Assembly: GCA_025526935.1 (NCBI GenBank)
Contig: JAHLKD010000061.1
Span: 270,569 to 334,568, forward strand
DNA: 64,000 bases
DNA from: Cladochytrium replicatum
Lineage: Eukaryota > Chytridiomycota > Chytridiomycetes > Cladochytriales > Cladochytriaceae
Direction of reading: 5' to 3'
Part shown: piece after piece, positions 34,763 through 46,740 of the stretch
Layout: every line of letters starts with the position of its first letter
How positions within the stretch are numbered: the first letter of the stretch is position 1
Made by a program: the position numbers and the translations under genes
The notes under the pieces: generated by a model
What the model was told of the DNA's origin: nothing
Databases searched by the model: none
Seen by the model: the letters and a program-made list of their open reading frames with translations, nothing else

Positions 34763-37700
34763 CTAGTCGAAGGCCCACTCAAGCGCATCCCAGTCCTCCT
34801 GCTGACTTCCCGGCACCAGTGCTTTAACTTTCGGATCAGCTGAACAAACGTGAAGTGGCATTGAAACGGCAGGAATGTTCGAATCGGGTTCTTCACCAGG
34901 CTCGCAACTCGTTGCTGCGTACAATGCTTTGTTTGCAAAGTGTTCGGCATCCAACAGTGTAGATTCCAACAACATGTGCTCAGCATCTCCTAACACCCTA
35001 CAGACAGACAGAGGTTGGTACGCCTGAGTATCTTTTCCCGTTTCATCACAGTCCAGGATGAGAGAGTCCGTGTGCTCCTCATTCGTACAAGATCCTGTCA
35101 ATTCCTGGAAACTGACGCTTTCTTTTGCCCGGATGGAAAGAGATTGACTTGTTTGCCCATGACGGTGACTCTGGTTCACGGAATAATCGAAATTGTCAAA
35201 AACATCGAAAAGATTGGTTTGAACGACTTCGGGGAAGCCTTCATCCACTTCAAGCATTTTTGTAGAGTCTTCCTCGGTTTGCTGTGACCCGTCTTCGCGC
35301 TGCTTACCGACACGGCATTTGGAAAACTCCTCTTCGTTTGTCTGACTTTCACAGTTTGTTGGTTGTGCAAAGTCAAACACCTCATGAGTTTGAACGTCTT
35401 CAAGCAGCTTCTCAGGAGAGGTGAATCCAGCGATCTCTCCTAAATCAACCCATCGCGTTGAGAACTTGCACATATTGCCCCGGAGCGCACTCATTAATAC
35501 CACAGTATTGTATGATCGACTCCCAGAGCGGATTCGACTGTAATAGTCTCATGGATCCCAGGATGATGAGGTGACTGCAAACATCATCGAGTGAGTGCGA
35601 TTTGTTTCGTTCTTTGTGGAACTGGTTACTTCTGGGCCCTTGTGAGAGCAACATTTATACGCCGCGGATCGTCTATGAAACCAATAGAGTCTGTGCGTAC
35701 AGTGGAAATCAAAATGATGGATCGTTCTGCTCCTTGGAAAGCATCTACAGATGACACCTAGTGAATTAGGAAGATCAGAGAGTAACGCAGACAGCTGATC
35801 TAATAATGTTAACCTCAACTGTACCGCCTTTGGCGTTCAGCTTCCGTAGTTCGTTTGATATAAGCTCAGCCTGTCCCTTGTCTGGATACATGTTAGCATA
35901 CTATGCCAACATATTGAAGTGTTCTCTTACACAACGAAATTACTCCGATATCGTTTGATGGAATACCACGCTCAAGAATTGCTGATATGACCCGAACCGT
36001 CCATTGTGCTTCAGCTGGGTTTGTAAAGCTCTTCGACATATCTTGAACCTCTCTTGCGTTTGGAACATTCACAAAACAGGCCGGAGCTATTTGATCGAAC
36101 GGCTGCGGGTTTTCTTCGCAATTGAACCCGTCGCTTAAGACACCTCCGTAAAAGAGCACGTTTGCCATGCGCGAAATGTAAGGATGACACTGGAAAATTG
36201 CCAGTTAAAGAAGTTGTGGATTCAAGTTGCCTCACATTGCTCACTCGATATTGCGTTCTGAGAAAGATCGGCTTCAATCCAGCCTCTGCAGTTCTCTCGA
36301 AAAGCGTCCTCTCAAGTCCCCAACCACCATTTGCCATTCCATTTCCTCCACCAGATTGCGGCGTTGACGTGAGTATGGGCCCCAGCTGGAGAGGATCACC
36401 AATCATCACTATTTTCTGAGAGTTGAATCGCACGATGGGAAGCATTGAGATGGGTTCAGGCATCTGAAGAACGCGGTTAAAAGATGAACAATATTATTGA
36501 GGTTGAACAGTTTACCTGAGAGCACTCGTCAAGAATCAACACTCCAGCATTGATATCGCGAATTGACACAAACGTCGTTGCGGCACATGTCACGCCTGTC
36601 ATCGATAAGCTAGCCACTGTGTTAATATTGACTGGTAAGTACCTATGACGAAAGCTTCTTGAACTGCCGTAGCGCTGCTCCGAGCACGCAAGTTTTCAAT
36701 AGCTCTCTGGATGTCTGGTCAAACAGTTGGGGACGGAATGGGAACCAGAATATGTCGAGCCATTACCAGCTTCTTCCGCAGGAGAGATATCGGGATCAGA
36801 TCGCATGCTTTTCAGTTGTTCCATTTCCTCGGATCCGTTTGCAGAGGTTTGAACAACATATGGTAAGACAGGTTTTGCTACCAAGCGAGTGTCAGGTCGG
36901 CAGCAAGCGGATTTGCGATCATAAACACCAATCTTCTTTAAGCTGCCAACACGGACTAGTGAAGTGAACTGCAGCTTGATTAGTCCCATCATAATGCGAT
37001 CCACTGCCACTATATGAATCGTTTAGACTTGAGCTTATAATTTCCCTTGATAACCACCATTGGTCATGGAGCTTATCACGACTTTGAAGTCGCCCGAGGG
37101 TTCCTGATAGTTGACGTCAGAATTCCATTTCAGCAATCCCGCTTGATGAAAGCGATGCAGTAACAGAATCAGGATACAGGCGAGGTAGCTCTTCCCTGCT
37201 CCGAAAACCTATGACCCCAGACTATCATTGTGCAAAAAAACTATCAAATTTTAGCCAAACTACCCCGTGCACTAAAGTAATCGGGCTCGCTTCAAAGCAA
37301 AGACTTGAGGTGAATCTCTCAAGAACGCTAAAGAAGTTGATAAATGGAATGAGTACGCACGCGGCGTGTTTCCATTTACTGAGCTGCACGAACCTCCGTT
37401 GATTTTCGTTGAGCGAGAATTCAGACATGTGATCTTCGAAGATGTTCCACAGCTCTGCTCGTCGATTATGGATACATCCAAACAATGAACTGCGGGGCGA
37501 GAGCGCTTCGGAAAAGAGAGTTGCCGCTCTATTGTAATTCAAGATCCAAGGAATGATGGAGTTGTCTGATCTCTCGCTCTTCAGAAGTTCCAAATTTTCG
37601 ATCATCATTAATTCGCTCTGCGATGTGGTTTTCAGAAAGGATGTTATTTAAATGATATCAACATTGTTACCGATGCGTTACATAGACGGATTGCATTCCA

Positions 37701-38380
37701 GGCGTTGGACTGACCTCGTAAGATGTGTTCAATCTGAGCAGCATCCTTGGGAGAAAGTGGAGATACCTTGCAAGTTGACATCAGTCCTATTTGCCGAAAT
37801 CGACATCATGATTGCCATACCTCCAGGACACCATTCGAGCGCGGACCTGAGAACAATCAGTGCTTAAGCGTGGAAAATGCTGTTGTTAACAGTATGCGTA
37901 CCAAAGAATGTGCTCTTGACCAAAATTGCTGAATCAAAGCTCATTGACAGTGATAGAGCCCAAATGTCGCCTGTGAACGAAGATATCGTGTGAGAAACTA
38001 GGCATCAAAAATTTGTCAATCACATCAACCTCACCCTTAGAGAATGCAGCATGATGCTCACGGTTCGTGAGAGTAATACCAAGCGATGAGTCCTTTTCGC
38101 CTACACCTCTGAGAACACGTTATGAGCGCTCACTCGTTTTGATGGCAACTCGTTTTTACCTTTGAAGAGAACATCCAAAGTAAACGGGGATTCCCGCTTT
38201 TCTAAAGGAGCTCACGTCCAATTGACGCACAGTTGAATTTTTTGCATCGGAGACTCGTTCTCGTGTCTGCGTTCGAATTTTTGCATGACGTGCAGCCATC
38301 GTTGTGATTTGTATCTGGATGATTTCGCTGATTGCTCTTCTCATGAGTGTGACATAATCGTCGATCGTGTCCTAAAGTGA
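34763..38380 (-). CDS. ZGRF1: ZGRF1-like superfamily 1 helicase
   Basis: Many-exon minus-strand gene. Upstream of the helicase is [20 protein letters not shown] and [19 protein letters not shown], both in the pre-helicase part of ZGRF1. Helicase motifs in order: [13 protein letters not shown], Walker [28 protein letters not shown] joined to [23 protein letters not shown] then [17 protein letters not shown], Walker [40 protein letters not shown], and [20 protein letters not shown] then [15 protein letters not shown]. The motif set and AKPVLPY text match ZGRF1/Mte1-type helicases that act in recombination and crosslink repair. After the helicase, 34763-35503 adds an acidic 246-codon ORF that may be a C-terminal extension or a separate gene; the splice that would join it is not clear. 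I could not place the first exon. Confidence 0.7.
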
Positions 38381-38439
38381 GCAAGAGAGTCAATGCCATC
38401 CCCCAAATAAGGGTTGGTGCATCACATAAGATGTCGGAA

Positions 38440-40165
38440 GGGTAAAAGTTCGATTAATACGCTTTGATCCGGTCCGATTAAGCTCTTTGAATGTTTGTGT
38501 GAGATTGGGAGAGTCATGTAAGCCAACTCACAGTACCTGTTGGGCTGGGGTACCTCAAGTACCCCTCGAATGGCTTTGGCGGGGTAAATCTGGTAGTTTT
38601 TAGATCAGGAACGTTTGCAGTCCAGTGTGTGACTCACTTTTGCCTTTTCTGAGTTCGAGAAACCGGCTGAGCCGATGTACAAGCAGAATTGTTTCCGAGT
38701 CCATCGTGTGGTGCTTCGTGGGAGGGCGAGGAAATGAAAAGCTCGCTCGGATTTTTGCTTTCACAATTGGCTGTAGGTGCTTCAGGCGTGGGGACGACAT
38801 TTGTTGTGGGACGTCCAGAGGGTGCTGGGAAAGGCCATGATAGATCCCTTCAAGAGAAACTCAATGCGATATCACTTCGATGACATTGAATTTTTCCTAC
38901 CGACCACTGGGAGTTGAAGAGTTTGGCTTGGAAATTATTTTGTCAAAGAGATCGCAACTTGTGGATTTATCCGGCTCTACTCTTCCAGATTTCCGGAGGC
39001 CAAATTGTCTCAACTTTTGAAGGGGTTGAGATAAGAGGTGCTCTCGCCCACTGCTACACTCTTCTTGGGGATGCGAGCGTTCATACATCTGTTCTATCTT
39101 GTCAGGGGACAAAGATTAACGGAATCAAAACGGTCACCTGTTTTGTGACAATCAATGGTGGGGGTAAATACGCTGGTGCATCGGTAACCTTCTGCTCTGC
39201 TTCAGTCTTTTGCTACTTGACAAAGATTAAAGAAGACAGAAGCAATCAAACCGTGCCTTACCCTCTTTACTTTTCTCATTTCCACCATTTTGTTCGCCTT
39301 CTGCTTTCCCACCGGTGGTTTTGACAATGCTGCATGTGTTGTCTTCGGGGCTGACCTGTTGACGTGCGAGTCGATGTTGCAAATATGTCTTAAAGTGGCA
39401 TTGTTTTTTAATGAGATGACATGAATCTTATTAAGGGATACCTGTCCAGATCAATGGTTTCGCCTTCCTCAACACGACCGGTTTTCTGCAGAAATACACT
39501 CTCGATTTTGTTCTCTTTGTCGTCATACAGGGTGATCTATTTGTGATTTGAAGAATCAGGGTAATCATCATCATAAGGATATTCCCGCAATCATACTCTG
39601 TTTCGTGCAGTGTCATGCACCATGAAACCTTCATGACGAACAAAAATAGGATCAGGATGTGGATCACAGCACTTGACAAGATCATACCATCATGAAATGT
39701 TTTAGACTTTTTCGCTTTGTACAGCATTGAGCAGTAGAGGACTGCAAACGTCCTTGTTGCATCAGAAGAGTCCAGGATTTGGCCCACCGGTTGTTCTGCA
39801 GCATCCATTTCCAGGCCGGCTCAATTTGGCAAAATTAGTGTGGCGCATGTTAATCGACTGAAATTGGAGGAATCACAAAAGACCCATTTTTGTTTTTATT
39901 TTTAGATCCAGTAACATAGCAGTCCGCAAACCGTTGAACCAGGCAGGTAGGATTCCGGTATATTCGCAAATAGGTTGTTTCAATATTTAGATAGTACGCC
40001 ACATGCCTTGTGCGCTGGTTATTAAGAGTGCCCCAATTCTTCAAGCCATCCGTCGTTCGATTCAGCGACTAGTCCAACTCAACTCACAGCAATAATCTCC
40101 AATCAGTCTGGTCTGTGATCGTTGGCGTTTGTGTCGAGAAAGTCGTTTCTGCTGAAGTCGGAACG
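38440..40165. other. Gene-poor stretch between the helicase and the 42-kb gene
   Basis: ORFs of 60-136 codons occur on both strands (for example 38914-39324 plus, 136 codons, and 39431-39808 minus, 125 codons) but none has a motif, splice pattern or codon style that supports a gene. The helicase promoter is at the left end. A decayed gene is possible. Confidence 0.35.
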
Positions 40166-42903
40166 ATGCTGGCCTTTCCGCAGGAAACCACCTCTGCTGG
40201 TTTTGACAAGTCGCTCAGTAGTGACCCAACACCTCCGTTCCCACCACCCAACGATTCTGTAGTAACCCAAAGTGAAACTTCGGATTCCGCCAAAAAAGAA
40301 ACCGACGCTACACAGGCGGCTGCTGCTCCATCGACATCGACTTCTCGAAGAGAAAGCAACTTACCCTCGCCCTCCAAATTTCGGAGTGACGATGATGTGG
40401 CAGTTGCCGCCGCCGTCGCTGTAGTGCGAAAACTTGCTTCTCGACCTCCATCGCAGATTGGGAGTCCACCGACATTAACCTCTGGGCGTGCGTCGTCCAT
40501 CCCCCTTCCAGTGCAACATGAACTTCGCAAGCAGACAACTTCAACCGCTGCAAGCAGCTCTGAAAGCTCGGATCCACCAGCAGAACAGCCAGATTTAATT
40601 CCGACGTTTCTCCCACTCAGCCCGGCGCCAAGCATCACCACTGCAAACAAGTCAAAGCGCCTTTCAATTCTCAGCACCACTTCTCACCATCATTCACGCC
40701 CATCATCACCACATGTGCTTCTGCAAGGATACTCGCCACCTCCTCTAACTTGGACAGGCCGGGTTGATGTTATTCCGGAGACAACACACACAGGACTACT
40801 ATTTTTGCCACCTTACAGATCTCCGCCGCCTCCGAGGAGTTTTTCGCCTAAGCCGCGACAGTGGAGCGGCGGACTGGAACTCCCTACAAGCCCATTAGCT
40901 GTGCCATTCGCAAGAGTTCGTTCACGAACGAACTGTATGGCTTGCGACAGGCACAAAGCGCTGCGTGAAGAAGTTGTTGCCGAAGCAAGAGCACAAGTAG
41001 GAGAAGAGGAATGGGCAAAGCTTGTTGCAGAAGAGAGAGCCAGGGAAGCCCTGTCGCTTTCTCCCTCTCCGCAATTGCGAGGTTGGAGGTCGACTCCGGA
41101 CTTCGTCAGAAATCCTGACGCTAGAGAACAGTCGAAGTCGAGGTAAATTTTGCTAAAATCTCTTTCGTTTGATGGTTGCTCACCGACTGTAGCCTTTCTA
41201 GACATGTAATTACCAGAGATTCAGCGAGCGATGAACACGTCCATCACGTATCCAACCCATACAAAGATATACAGCCTCGTGTTCCTAGTCACATTGTTCC
41301 AAAGCGACCGCCACGTCCCTCAACTTCAATTGGTTCCCCTTTGGGCGAAGGACGCTGGGATAGAGGAAGCTATAAATCGAGCTCGGACGGTGAATCTTCA
41401 GAAAAGTCAAGCCCAGAATCTCGCATTAGAAAAACAGCTCACCGATCAATCAAAGCTCGCTCGTCTGCTTCCTCGCTTTCGGCCAATCCGTCACCATCAC
41501 CGAAGCTTGGGCTTAAAACTGGTATTCCGATGCCGAGTCGATTCCTTAAGTTAGAGGATTCCAACTCTGAGAGCTCTCCTGCCGCGATTGTGCTCCGTGG
41601 TCGTGGGGGCAAGAAGTCTGAAGAATCTGACACACAATCAGAGGTGACGAAGCACAGTGTAGGAGATGAAAATGTGACGGAGAGTGAGGAGAACGGGCCG
41701 GAAAACGGACCCGACAACGCTAGCGAACAACAAGATGTAACCGAGGGCGAAGGAGATGAGAGCTTCCACATCATTCTTACGCACGCAATGGAAACTACAC
41801 CCGATGAAGAGTCGGTGGAGGCGAAAGTGGAGATCGAAGAAACTGTAATGGAAGAAATTGTGGAAGCCGACACTTCTCTGAAAGAAGAAATTGTGGAGAC
41901 GTACGAATATGAGGTTGTCCGCGTGGAAATTCGAGGAAGTGGAATCGCTCAAGGACAGGTCGTTGAAATGGACGAGAACGGAGACATACACCTTCCTGGC
42001 CAAACCCCGGAAGCTACCAACAAAGCATTGGGATTGGGTGTCCTGTCGATGGCTCGTGACGATTCGGGGGTATTCGTAAACAAGAGCGAAAGCTTCGGGA
42101 CCTACATTTCGCCGGACAGCGCAACGACTGTGAAAGTTCCTGGTGATGAGGAGAGCAGCGGTGGACCGTTCCCTCGACGACCTCGCCGCCTTGCAATGGA
42201 AGAGCGCAGCGAAATCGATCGGTCATCAATCTACAGCGACGGTTCCACCTCCATTGTTTTCGAAAGCGAGTTCGGTGATGAGCTTTCTGCGCTTGGAGAC
42301 TACGAGCGACACAGGGGACTGAACTCGCCTCTGAGCGACACAGCCGAAGCAACCATTCCCAACTGGCGACGCCGCCGCCCTCAACTCACTCGACGCCGGC
42401 ACACCGTTGACATGCGGGATCTCACTGGCCTTGCAACCCTTATTTCGGAAAAGATGGACGAGCTGGAATCCTATCACTTGCGTCTTGTTGACTCGACCCT
42501 TCCTGCGCCAGAAATCTCTGCACAAGGACGACGTTTCAGTGCCAAGGAAGGCTACATCAGCACGGCCCGCGAGATTGTTGCTCTTGCCAAGGGAATGGCC
42601 ACCTCATGGCAACCGGTTGCAAAGGCTTGCTCCGACCAGAGGCTCAGCTGGCACTTGCTTTCGTCACTCAGCAAAATGGAGCTGCTGGCTGGCCAGCTGC
42701 GGATGGTGGCGAGCACCAAGGCGAGCGATGAGGCAGACCGGGACTACGATGGTCAAGTTAAGACTTGCGCAAAGAATGTTGTTGAAGGTGCGAAAGCTGC
42801 GCTCCAGAACTTGGAGGCTGCTACGATGAGGCTGGACGAAGAAGATGGAGAAGAAAACACTGCGCTTAAAATGCTCCAGAGTCTGAAGCCGGTTGCAATT
42901 TGA
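40166..42903 (+). CDS. Large disordered protein with acidic middle and helical-bundle C-terminus
   Basis: Two exons (40166-41142, 41193-42903) give about 896 residues. The N-terminal third is Pro/Ser/Thr-rich with Ser-Pro repeats; a CMACDRHKALREEVVAEARA helix ends exon 1. The middle has an acidic run (EENGPENGPDNASEQQD to EEETVMEEIVEADTSLKEE). The C-terminal 150 residues are helical and conserved-looking: GYISTAREIVALAKGMATSW, PVAKACSDQRLSWHLLSSLS, KMELLAGQLRMVASTKAS, TCAKNVVEGAKAALQNLEAA. That pattern resembles the four-helix modules of the vinculin, FAT or GIT C-terminal type, which suggests a cortical scaffold. The first in-frame ATG is at 40166; the intron has a clean gt-ag with codon AG|C. 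Family unnamed. Confidence 0.6.
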
Positions 42904-43418
42904 GTGAGCTGGTGTGAGATCCGCTCTTAGTGCTCGAGTACCTTGCCTTTTTGATCTCAGCTTCGAGCGAGACACTGTGATCAAGTTTTTGGGTTTATGA
43001 TATTTGTTTATTTTTTTTAAACTTCGCTGCTGATGCACCTGCCTGCAAAGTTCCATTTCTCCGAGTGGAAGCAGTATTCGGGATGCACAGCTTGCTGTTT
43101 ATATCGCGCAATCTTGTTCTCTTGGTTCTTTTTCTTTCCTGTTTGTTCGCTCAGCTCAGTCCAACCACAACATTGTGGTTCGGTAGACCATGGTCCTTCT
43201 TTGTTTCTATCTTTATTCACTTTTTTGATGTTCAGTACGGCCTAGGGTTAGTGATATTAGTATCCAGTTTGGTGCCACATTCGTTCAGTGTGCACTGGTC
43301 TTCCCGTATCATAAACTTTCGGAAACCCGCTAATGCCAAATCCTCATTGTTCGTCCAAACAGTTTATTATACGCTCTGTGCATTGGAGCAGCTCGATCAT
43401 TGCAAGCATCGCTCCACT
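42904..43418. other. 3' flank; no gene seen
   Basis: The longest ORF here (168 codons, 43065-43568 plus) overlaps the antisense NUXM gene and has no motif. AT-rich, with likely 3' ends of the two convergent genes. Confidence 0.4.
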
Positions 43419-43938
43419 CTACCAGTCGAGATCCATCCATCCCTTCCTCCTGTCCGCATTCCTGACCTCACGGATCGGTGCATCATTCTCCCAACGCTCG
43501 ACCTCCTGAGAGTTCTCCGACCATCCCCAGAAGCGGACTTGGTGCGAACAATTAATTCACAATGTTGAAAGACCAATTTCTTCCTTACAGTATGTCCGTT
43601 GCGCTGCAAAGATGAAACCACAGCTCATGTAGAATGGCACTGAGACCCACATTAGACGGCCCAGAAGCCGAGGGTGAATTGACGGCTTCATTCGTTCTGT
43701 GGTTAAACGAGTTGGTTGGAAAACGGAAAAAGAGGGAAAATGTTCTCCATGTAACGATGATTTTAGGAACCGACATACCCCAGATAAGCTCAGTGGCGGG
43801 AAACCCGAGACCGATGGCACCCCACACGGCGTAGTCCGAGGTTCTGAAGTAGCGCACGACATCCTTGACGTGGGGTTCCGCAGCGATAAATTTGTATGGG
43901 ACGTGGTCCGAGTCTGGCAACCCTGAGAAGACTTTCAT
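43419..43938 (-). CDS. Complex I accessory subunit, NUXM (20.9-kDa) type
   Basis: Three exons give about 125 residues. Start MKVFSGLPDSDHVPYKF, then AAEPHVKDVVRYFRTSDYAV, WGAIGLGFPATELIW (first membrane helix), an intron, VPFYMSCGFIFAAQRTY (second helix), another intron, and RFWGWSENSQEVERWE then DAPIREVRNADRRKGWMDL. The double-helix layout, the PHVxDVVRYxRxSDY motif and the FxGxSENxxEVE end match the fungal NUXM/NUO21-type subunit of mitochondrial NADH dehydrogenase. This family occurs in fungi and protists but not in animals. The gene is shorter than Neurospora NUO-20.9 by about 60 C-terminal residues. Join of the exons was chosen by family text and correct phase; the ATG at 43938 is the first in frame. 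Confidence 0.68.
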
Positions 43939-44033
43939 TACGGATGGGATGCGAGTGCTCAGCCACTCTGGTTCAGAGACTGGGGATCGCCTAGGACAAT
44001 GATTCCTCAGGAAGAGGTCAATCTTTAGATTTT

Positions 44034-44890
44034 TTGAGGAGCAGATCCAGCTTGAAACCTTCCACAGTAAACTTTCCGAATATGATTGCAAAGTACCGGG
44101 AGCGCGAGACCAACGTTCCAGAATTCCCATTGGTCGGGCATGACATAACTTTGGCAGGGCAGAATCAAACCGCTAAGTCAGCGATGGAATCGGGGATGGT
44201 CATGAACAGTGAGCTGATGATACAGCCTGAGGTTACGACTTAAATCATGCTAGAATGAGAGGATGATCGCAGATCTCCAAGTGCGCGAACAGCGAAAAGC
44301 AAGTGATGCAAAGCGACTACAAGAGATGGCTGCCCAACAACGTGAAAACAATTTCTTATAGTCCCACAGATTCGAAACGACAATGAGCAAGTTTAAACTC
44401 AGGGATGTAGATTCAGCAGAGAGGAGAGCTGTTGGGCGAGCTACCCACTCTCAAAGAAGAGCGACCTTCGATGACAAAAGCTCAATTCACCGTTAGTGTC
44501 AACGTGACTGACTCTGTGCGATGACCAACCAGATTTATGGTTTGAAAGGAGAGACTGAAAGCAATAGGCTTGCAGACCGAAGCGAATCTTGATATGACAT
44601 TGAAAGAAACTGAGGACTCGATTCGCCAAGCACGAAATCGGCAACTAGGAATTCAAGAGCCTACGGGGGATAAGATAGTCATGCACACTGCATGGCTGGT
44701 ATTGCTCCATGTCTGAGGTATTTGACGTCATAAAATTAGGAAAAATCTGTGTCTGATTTGCTTGACATACCTAACGATAAGATCAATGGAGAGCAATTGA
44801 AAGCTAAACGACGTCAACGTATCATGAAGTTAGCATGGGAATTCAGGGAGCGAATTCGAAAAGAGAAGGAAGAAGGGTGTATTCTGTAGG
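44034..44890 (+). pseudogene. ARP5: Relic of actin-related protein ARP5
   Basis: The plus strand carries pieces of ARP5 in different frames. FPNMIAKYRERETNVPEFPL, VGHDITLAGQ and SAMESGMVMNSELM (44080-44220) match the N-terminal actin-fold edge. REQRKASDAKRLQEMAAQQR (near 44285), LQTEANLDMTLKETEDSIRQ with ARNRQLG (near 44570), and DLLDIPNDKINGEQLKAKRR then QRIMKLAWEFRERIRKEKEE (44755-44875) match the ARP5-specific insertion arms. The actin core between them is gone and stops are frequent. ARP5 is an INO80 complex subunit, so an intact copy should exist elsewhere. The insert is what makes the fragment recognisable; plain actin would not contain it. Confidence 0.6.
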
Positions 44891-45074
44891 GAGATATCTG
44901 ATCCAAGTTAACCAGCAAGTGCAGCAGTTAAAGGATGACGATGTACGTACACGTGGTTAGCCGAAGCAGAAAAGTCGGTTGGAGTTATTGAGTCGTCGTT
45001 CAAGGAGCGCTGTGTTCAGACAATTACTCTTTTATACCAGAAGCTCAAATCACTCGAGGACTACGCTAGCGATT

Positions 45075-45155
45075 TTGGATATTGAGGGACAAGGGCAATT
45101 AAAATTGTGGCTAGTTTTTCCTTTTTTAAGCTAGACACCTTGGTATATTTTGGAT
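45075..45155 (+). repeat. Dispersed repeat copy A
   Basis: TTGGATATTGAGGGACAAGG... to ACACCTTGGTATATTTTGG. Similar to copy B at 45504-45561 but with about 20 extra bases between two GCTAG words. Sits right after the ARP5 relic. Confidence 0.55.
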
Positions 45156-45503
45156 TATTGTTTTGAACAAAATTATTTGCTTATTATGCACAAATAATGC
45201 ATAACAATAAATAACACCAAAAGTACCTTACAAGATGGTCATGGACCAGCACATAGGGAAGCGCGCGCAGCTTAAGGCAAAAGCAACAAAGAAGAACTGA
45301 GGAAATAAACTCAACCCTGGTGAGTTTTAACAGATGAAGATTCTCATCGCTCCGAACTCCCAGTTCGAATCCTGGTTGCCCCGGTTGTGATAAATGTGAT
45401 TTTATATTACCCAATATGCAAAACCTTGAGAGCTTTACATATTACTCAACAAAAGATATTGAAAAACAGAGGGGATTGCCACACTATCAGTTGAGAGGGA
45501 ATG

Positions 45504-45561
45504 TTGGATATCGAGGGATAAGGGCAACTGACACTGTTGCTAGAACACCTTGGTATTTTGG
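45504..45561 (+). repeat. Dispersed repeat copy B
   Basis: TTGGATATCGAGGGATAAGG... to ACACCTTGGTATTTTGG, about 85 percent alike copy A by eye and without the extra bases. Both lie in a decayed region, so they may be ends or remnants of the same mobile element. Confidence 0.55.
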
Positions 45562-45599
45562 CTCGGTGGTTAGTTTTAAAAAGCGATACATCTCCGACA

Positions 45600-46740
45600 T
45601 CAGCCGTCGAACAGTTTGAAGAGGCGGGCGGCTCCGGAAAGTTCGTCGAGCCACAGCGCCGAATCAAAATCAACCTTATCTTTGCCATTACTAAGTAAGC
45701 AAAAGTGCTGGGAATTCGATTTCCCAGCAAGCTTTCGACCTTCTCTTTGAACAGCCCAATCGTGAAGCCGACCTACGTGTTTAAGATTATCGGAGAGCTG
45801 TCTAAACCTGTCGATCCAAAGATCATGAAAGAGTGGCAAGCTGCCGTTGATTACCTGGTCACTGACAAAGTTGACCCAGCACGTATGTACTTTGAACAAA
45901 CCATGCGGCTCTCGTTGATTGTTCTTTCATAACAGAGAAAGAAAGGTGTTACGCGTGGTTCGGAAGGACGGAGGACGTGAAACAAAGAAGATCCAAGATG
46001 CAGGGAGCCTTAAATCGTTTTCTGCTGGCATTGCCCCACCACCGCCAAATGTGGTTGCTAGTTACATAAAGAAGTCTATGGTGGACGGTGTGACTCCTGC
46101 AATCATTCCGGAGGAGCTACAAAGGCTACCATTGGGCCAGCTTCCCAGAGATAAAGGTACGACCACTGCATTTGTTTGAAAGCGATGTGGTTCTTACCAA
46201 AACGTCAAGGGTACTTCCGCTCTTCTGATGAGTTAAACGCCATTATCTCACATCTTCTGAATTTATCTGCTGACCGAGCGATGTTAATGCGAAAACAAAT
46301 GCCTCCACGAATGATGTCGCTGGAGCTGCGACGATGGACATCCATGCACTTCGTAGGGCTGCCGAGGCTGCAGCGGAAGAATGGAACGGATTCTTATCTG
46401 CATTGTTACGCTACACCGCGACTTTCCTTTATGTGAGTTTGTCACGATAAGCAGCACTTGGTGTTACAGTTTCTCATTCAAACCTCTTCCAACAAGACAA
46501 CTCTCTTCTCCGAAGTGAACAGCCGTCTGGAACTTATGTACAAAGGTGCACAGAACCTTCTAAGCCGTCGACAAACATCGCCGCTGCGAGACATATTCCA
46601 AAACATTGGAAAGTGGTTCAAGACGGGGGAGGTCGCGGAACTTCAATGGAGCGCCGGCGGGAACCAACTCGGGAATGAACGGATTTCGGTTCATTTCAAT
46701 TCATCACTGTTGGGTGCAGGACACCCATGAATTGAACGAT
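45600..46740 (+). pseudogene. Unassigned broken gene
   Basis: A run of plus-strand pieces looks protein-like but changes frame: IVKPTYVFKIIGELSKPVDP and KIMKEWQAAVDYLVTDKVDP (45750-45890), VRKDGGRETKKIQDAGSLKS then APPPPNVVASYIKKSMVDGV (45960-46090), STNDVAGAATMDIHALRRAA and EAAAEEWNGFLSALLRYTAT (46300-46430), and SPLRDIFQNIGKWFKTGEVA (46580-46640). I do not recognise the family. A gene that spans about 350 codons has been broken by indels, or it has many introns that I have not found. Confidence 0.4.

Noticed and set aside
38914-39324. 136-codon plus-strand ORF
   Set aside because: No motif and the neighbouring frames look equally protein-like; not enough to call a gene.
41439-41873. Ser-rich antisense ORF of 144 codons
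   Set aside because: Shadow of the acidic stretch of the plus-strand gene; Glu/Asp codons read as Ser/Phe on the other strand.
43065-43568. 168-codon plus-strand ORF with a hydrophobic start
   Set aside because: Overlaps the antisense NUXM-like exons, and has no family pattern or splice support.
45300-45385. tRNA gene
   Set aside because: A B-box is present, but the T-stem mispairs, the anticodon loop has the wrong length and no 5' acceptor strand matches; treated as a relic in the findings.
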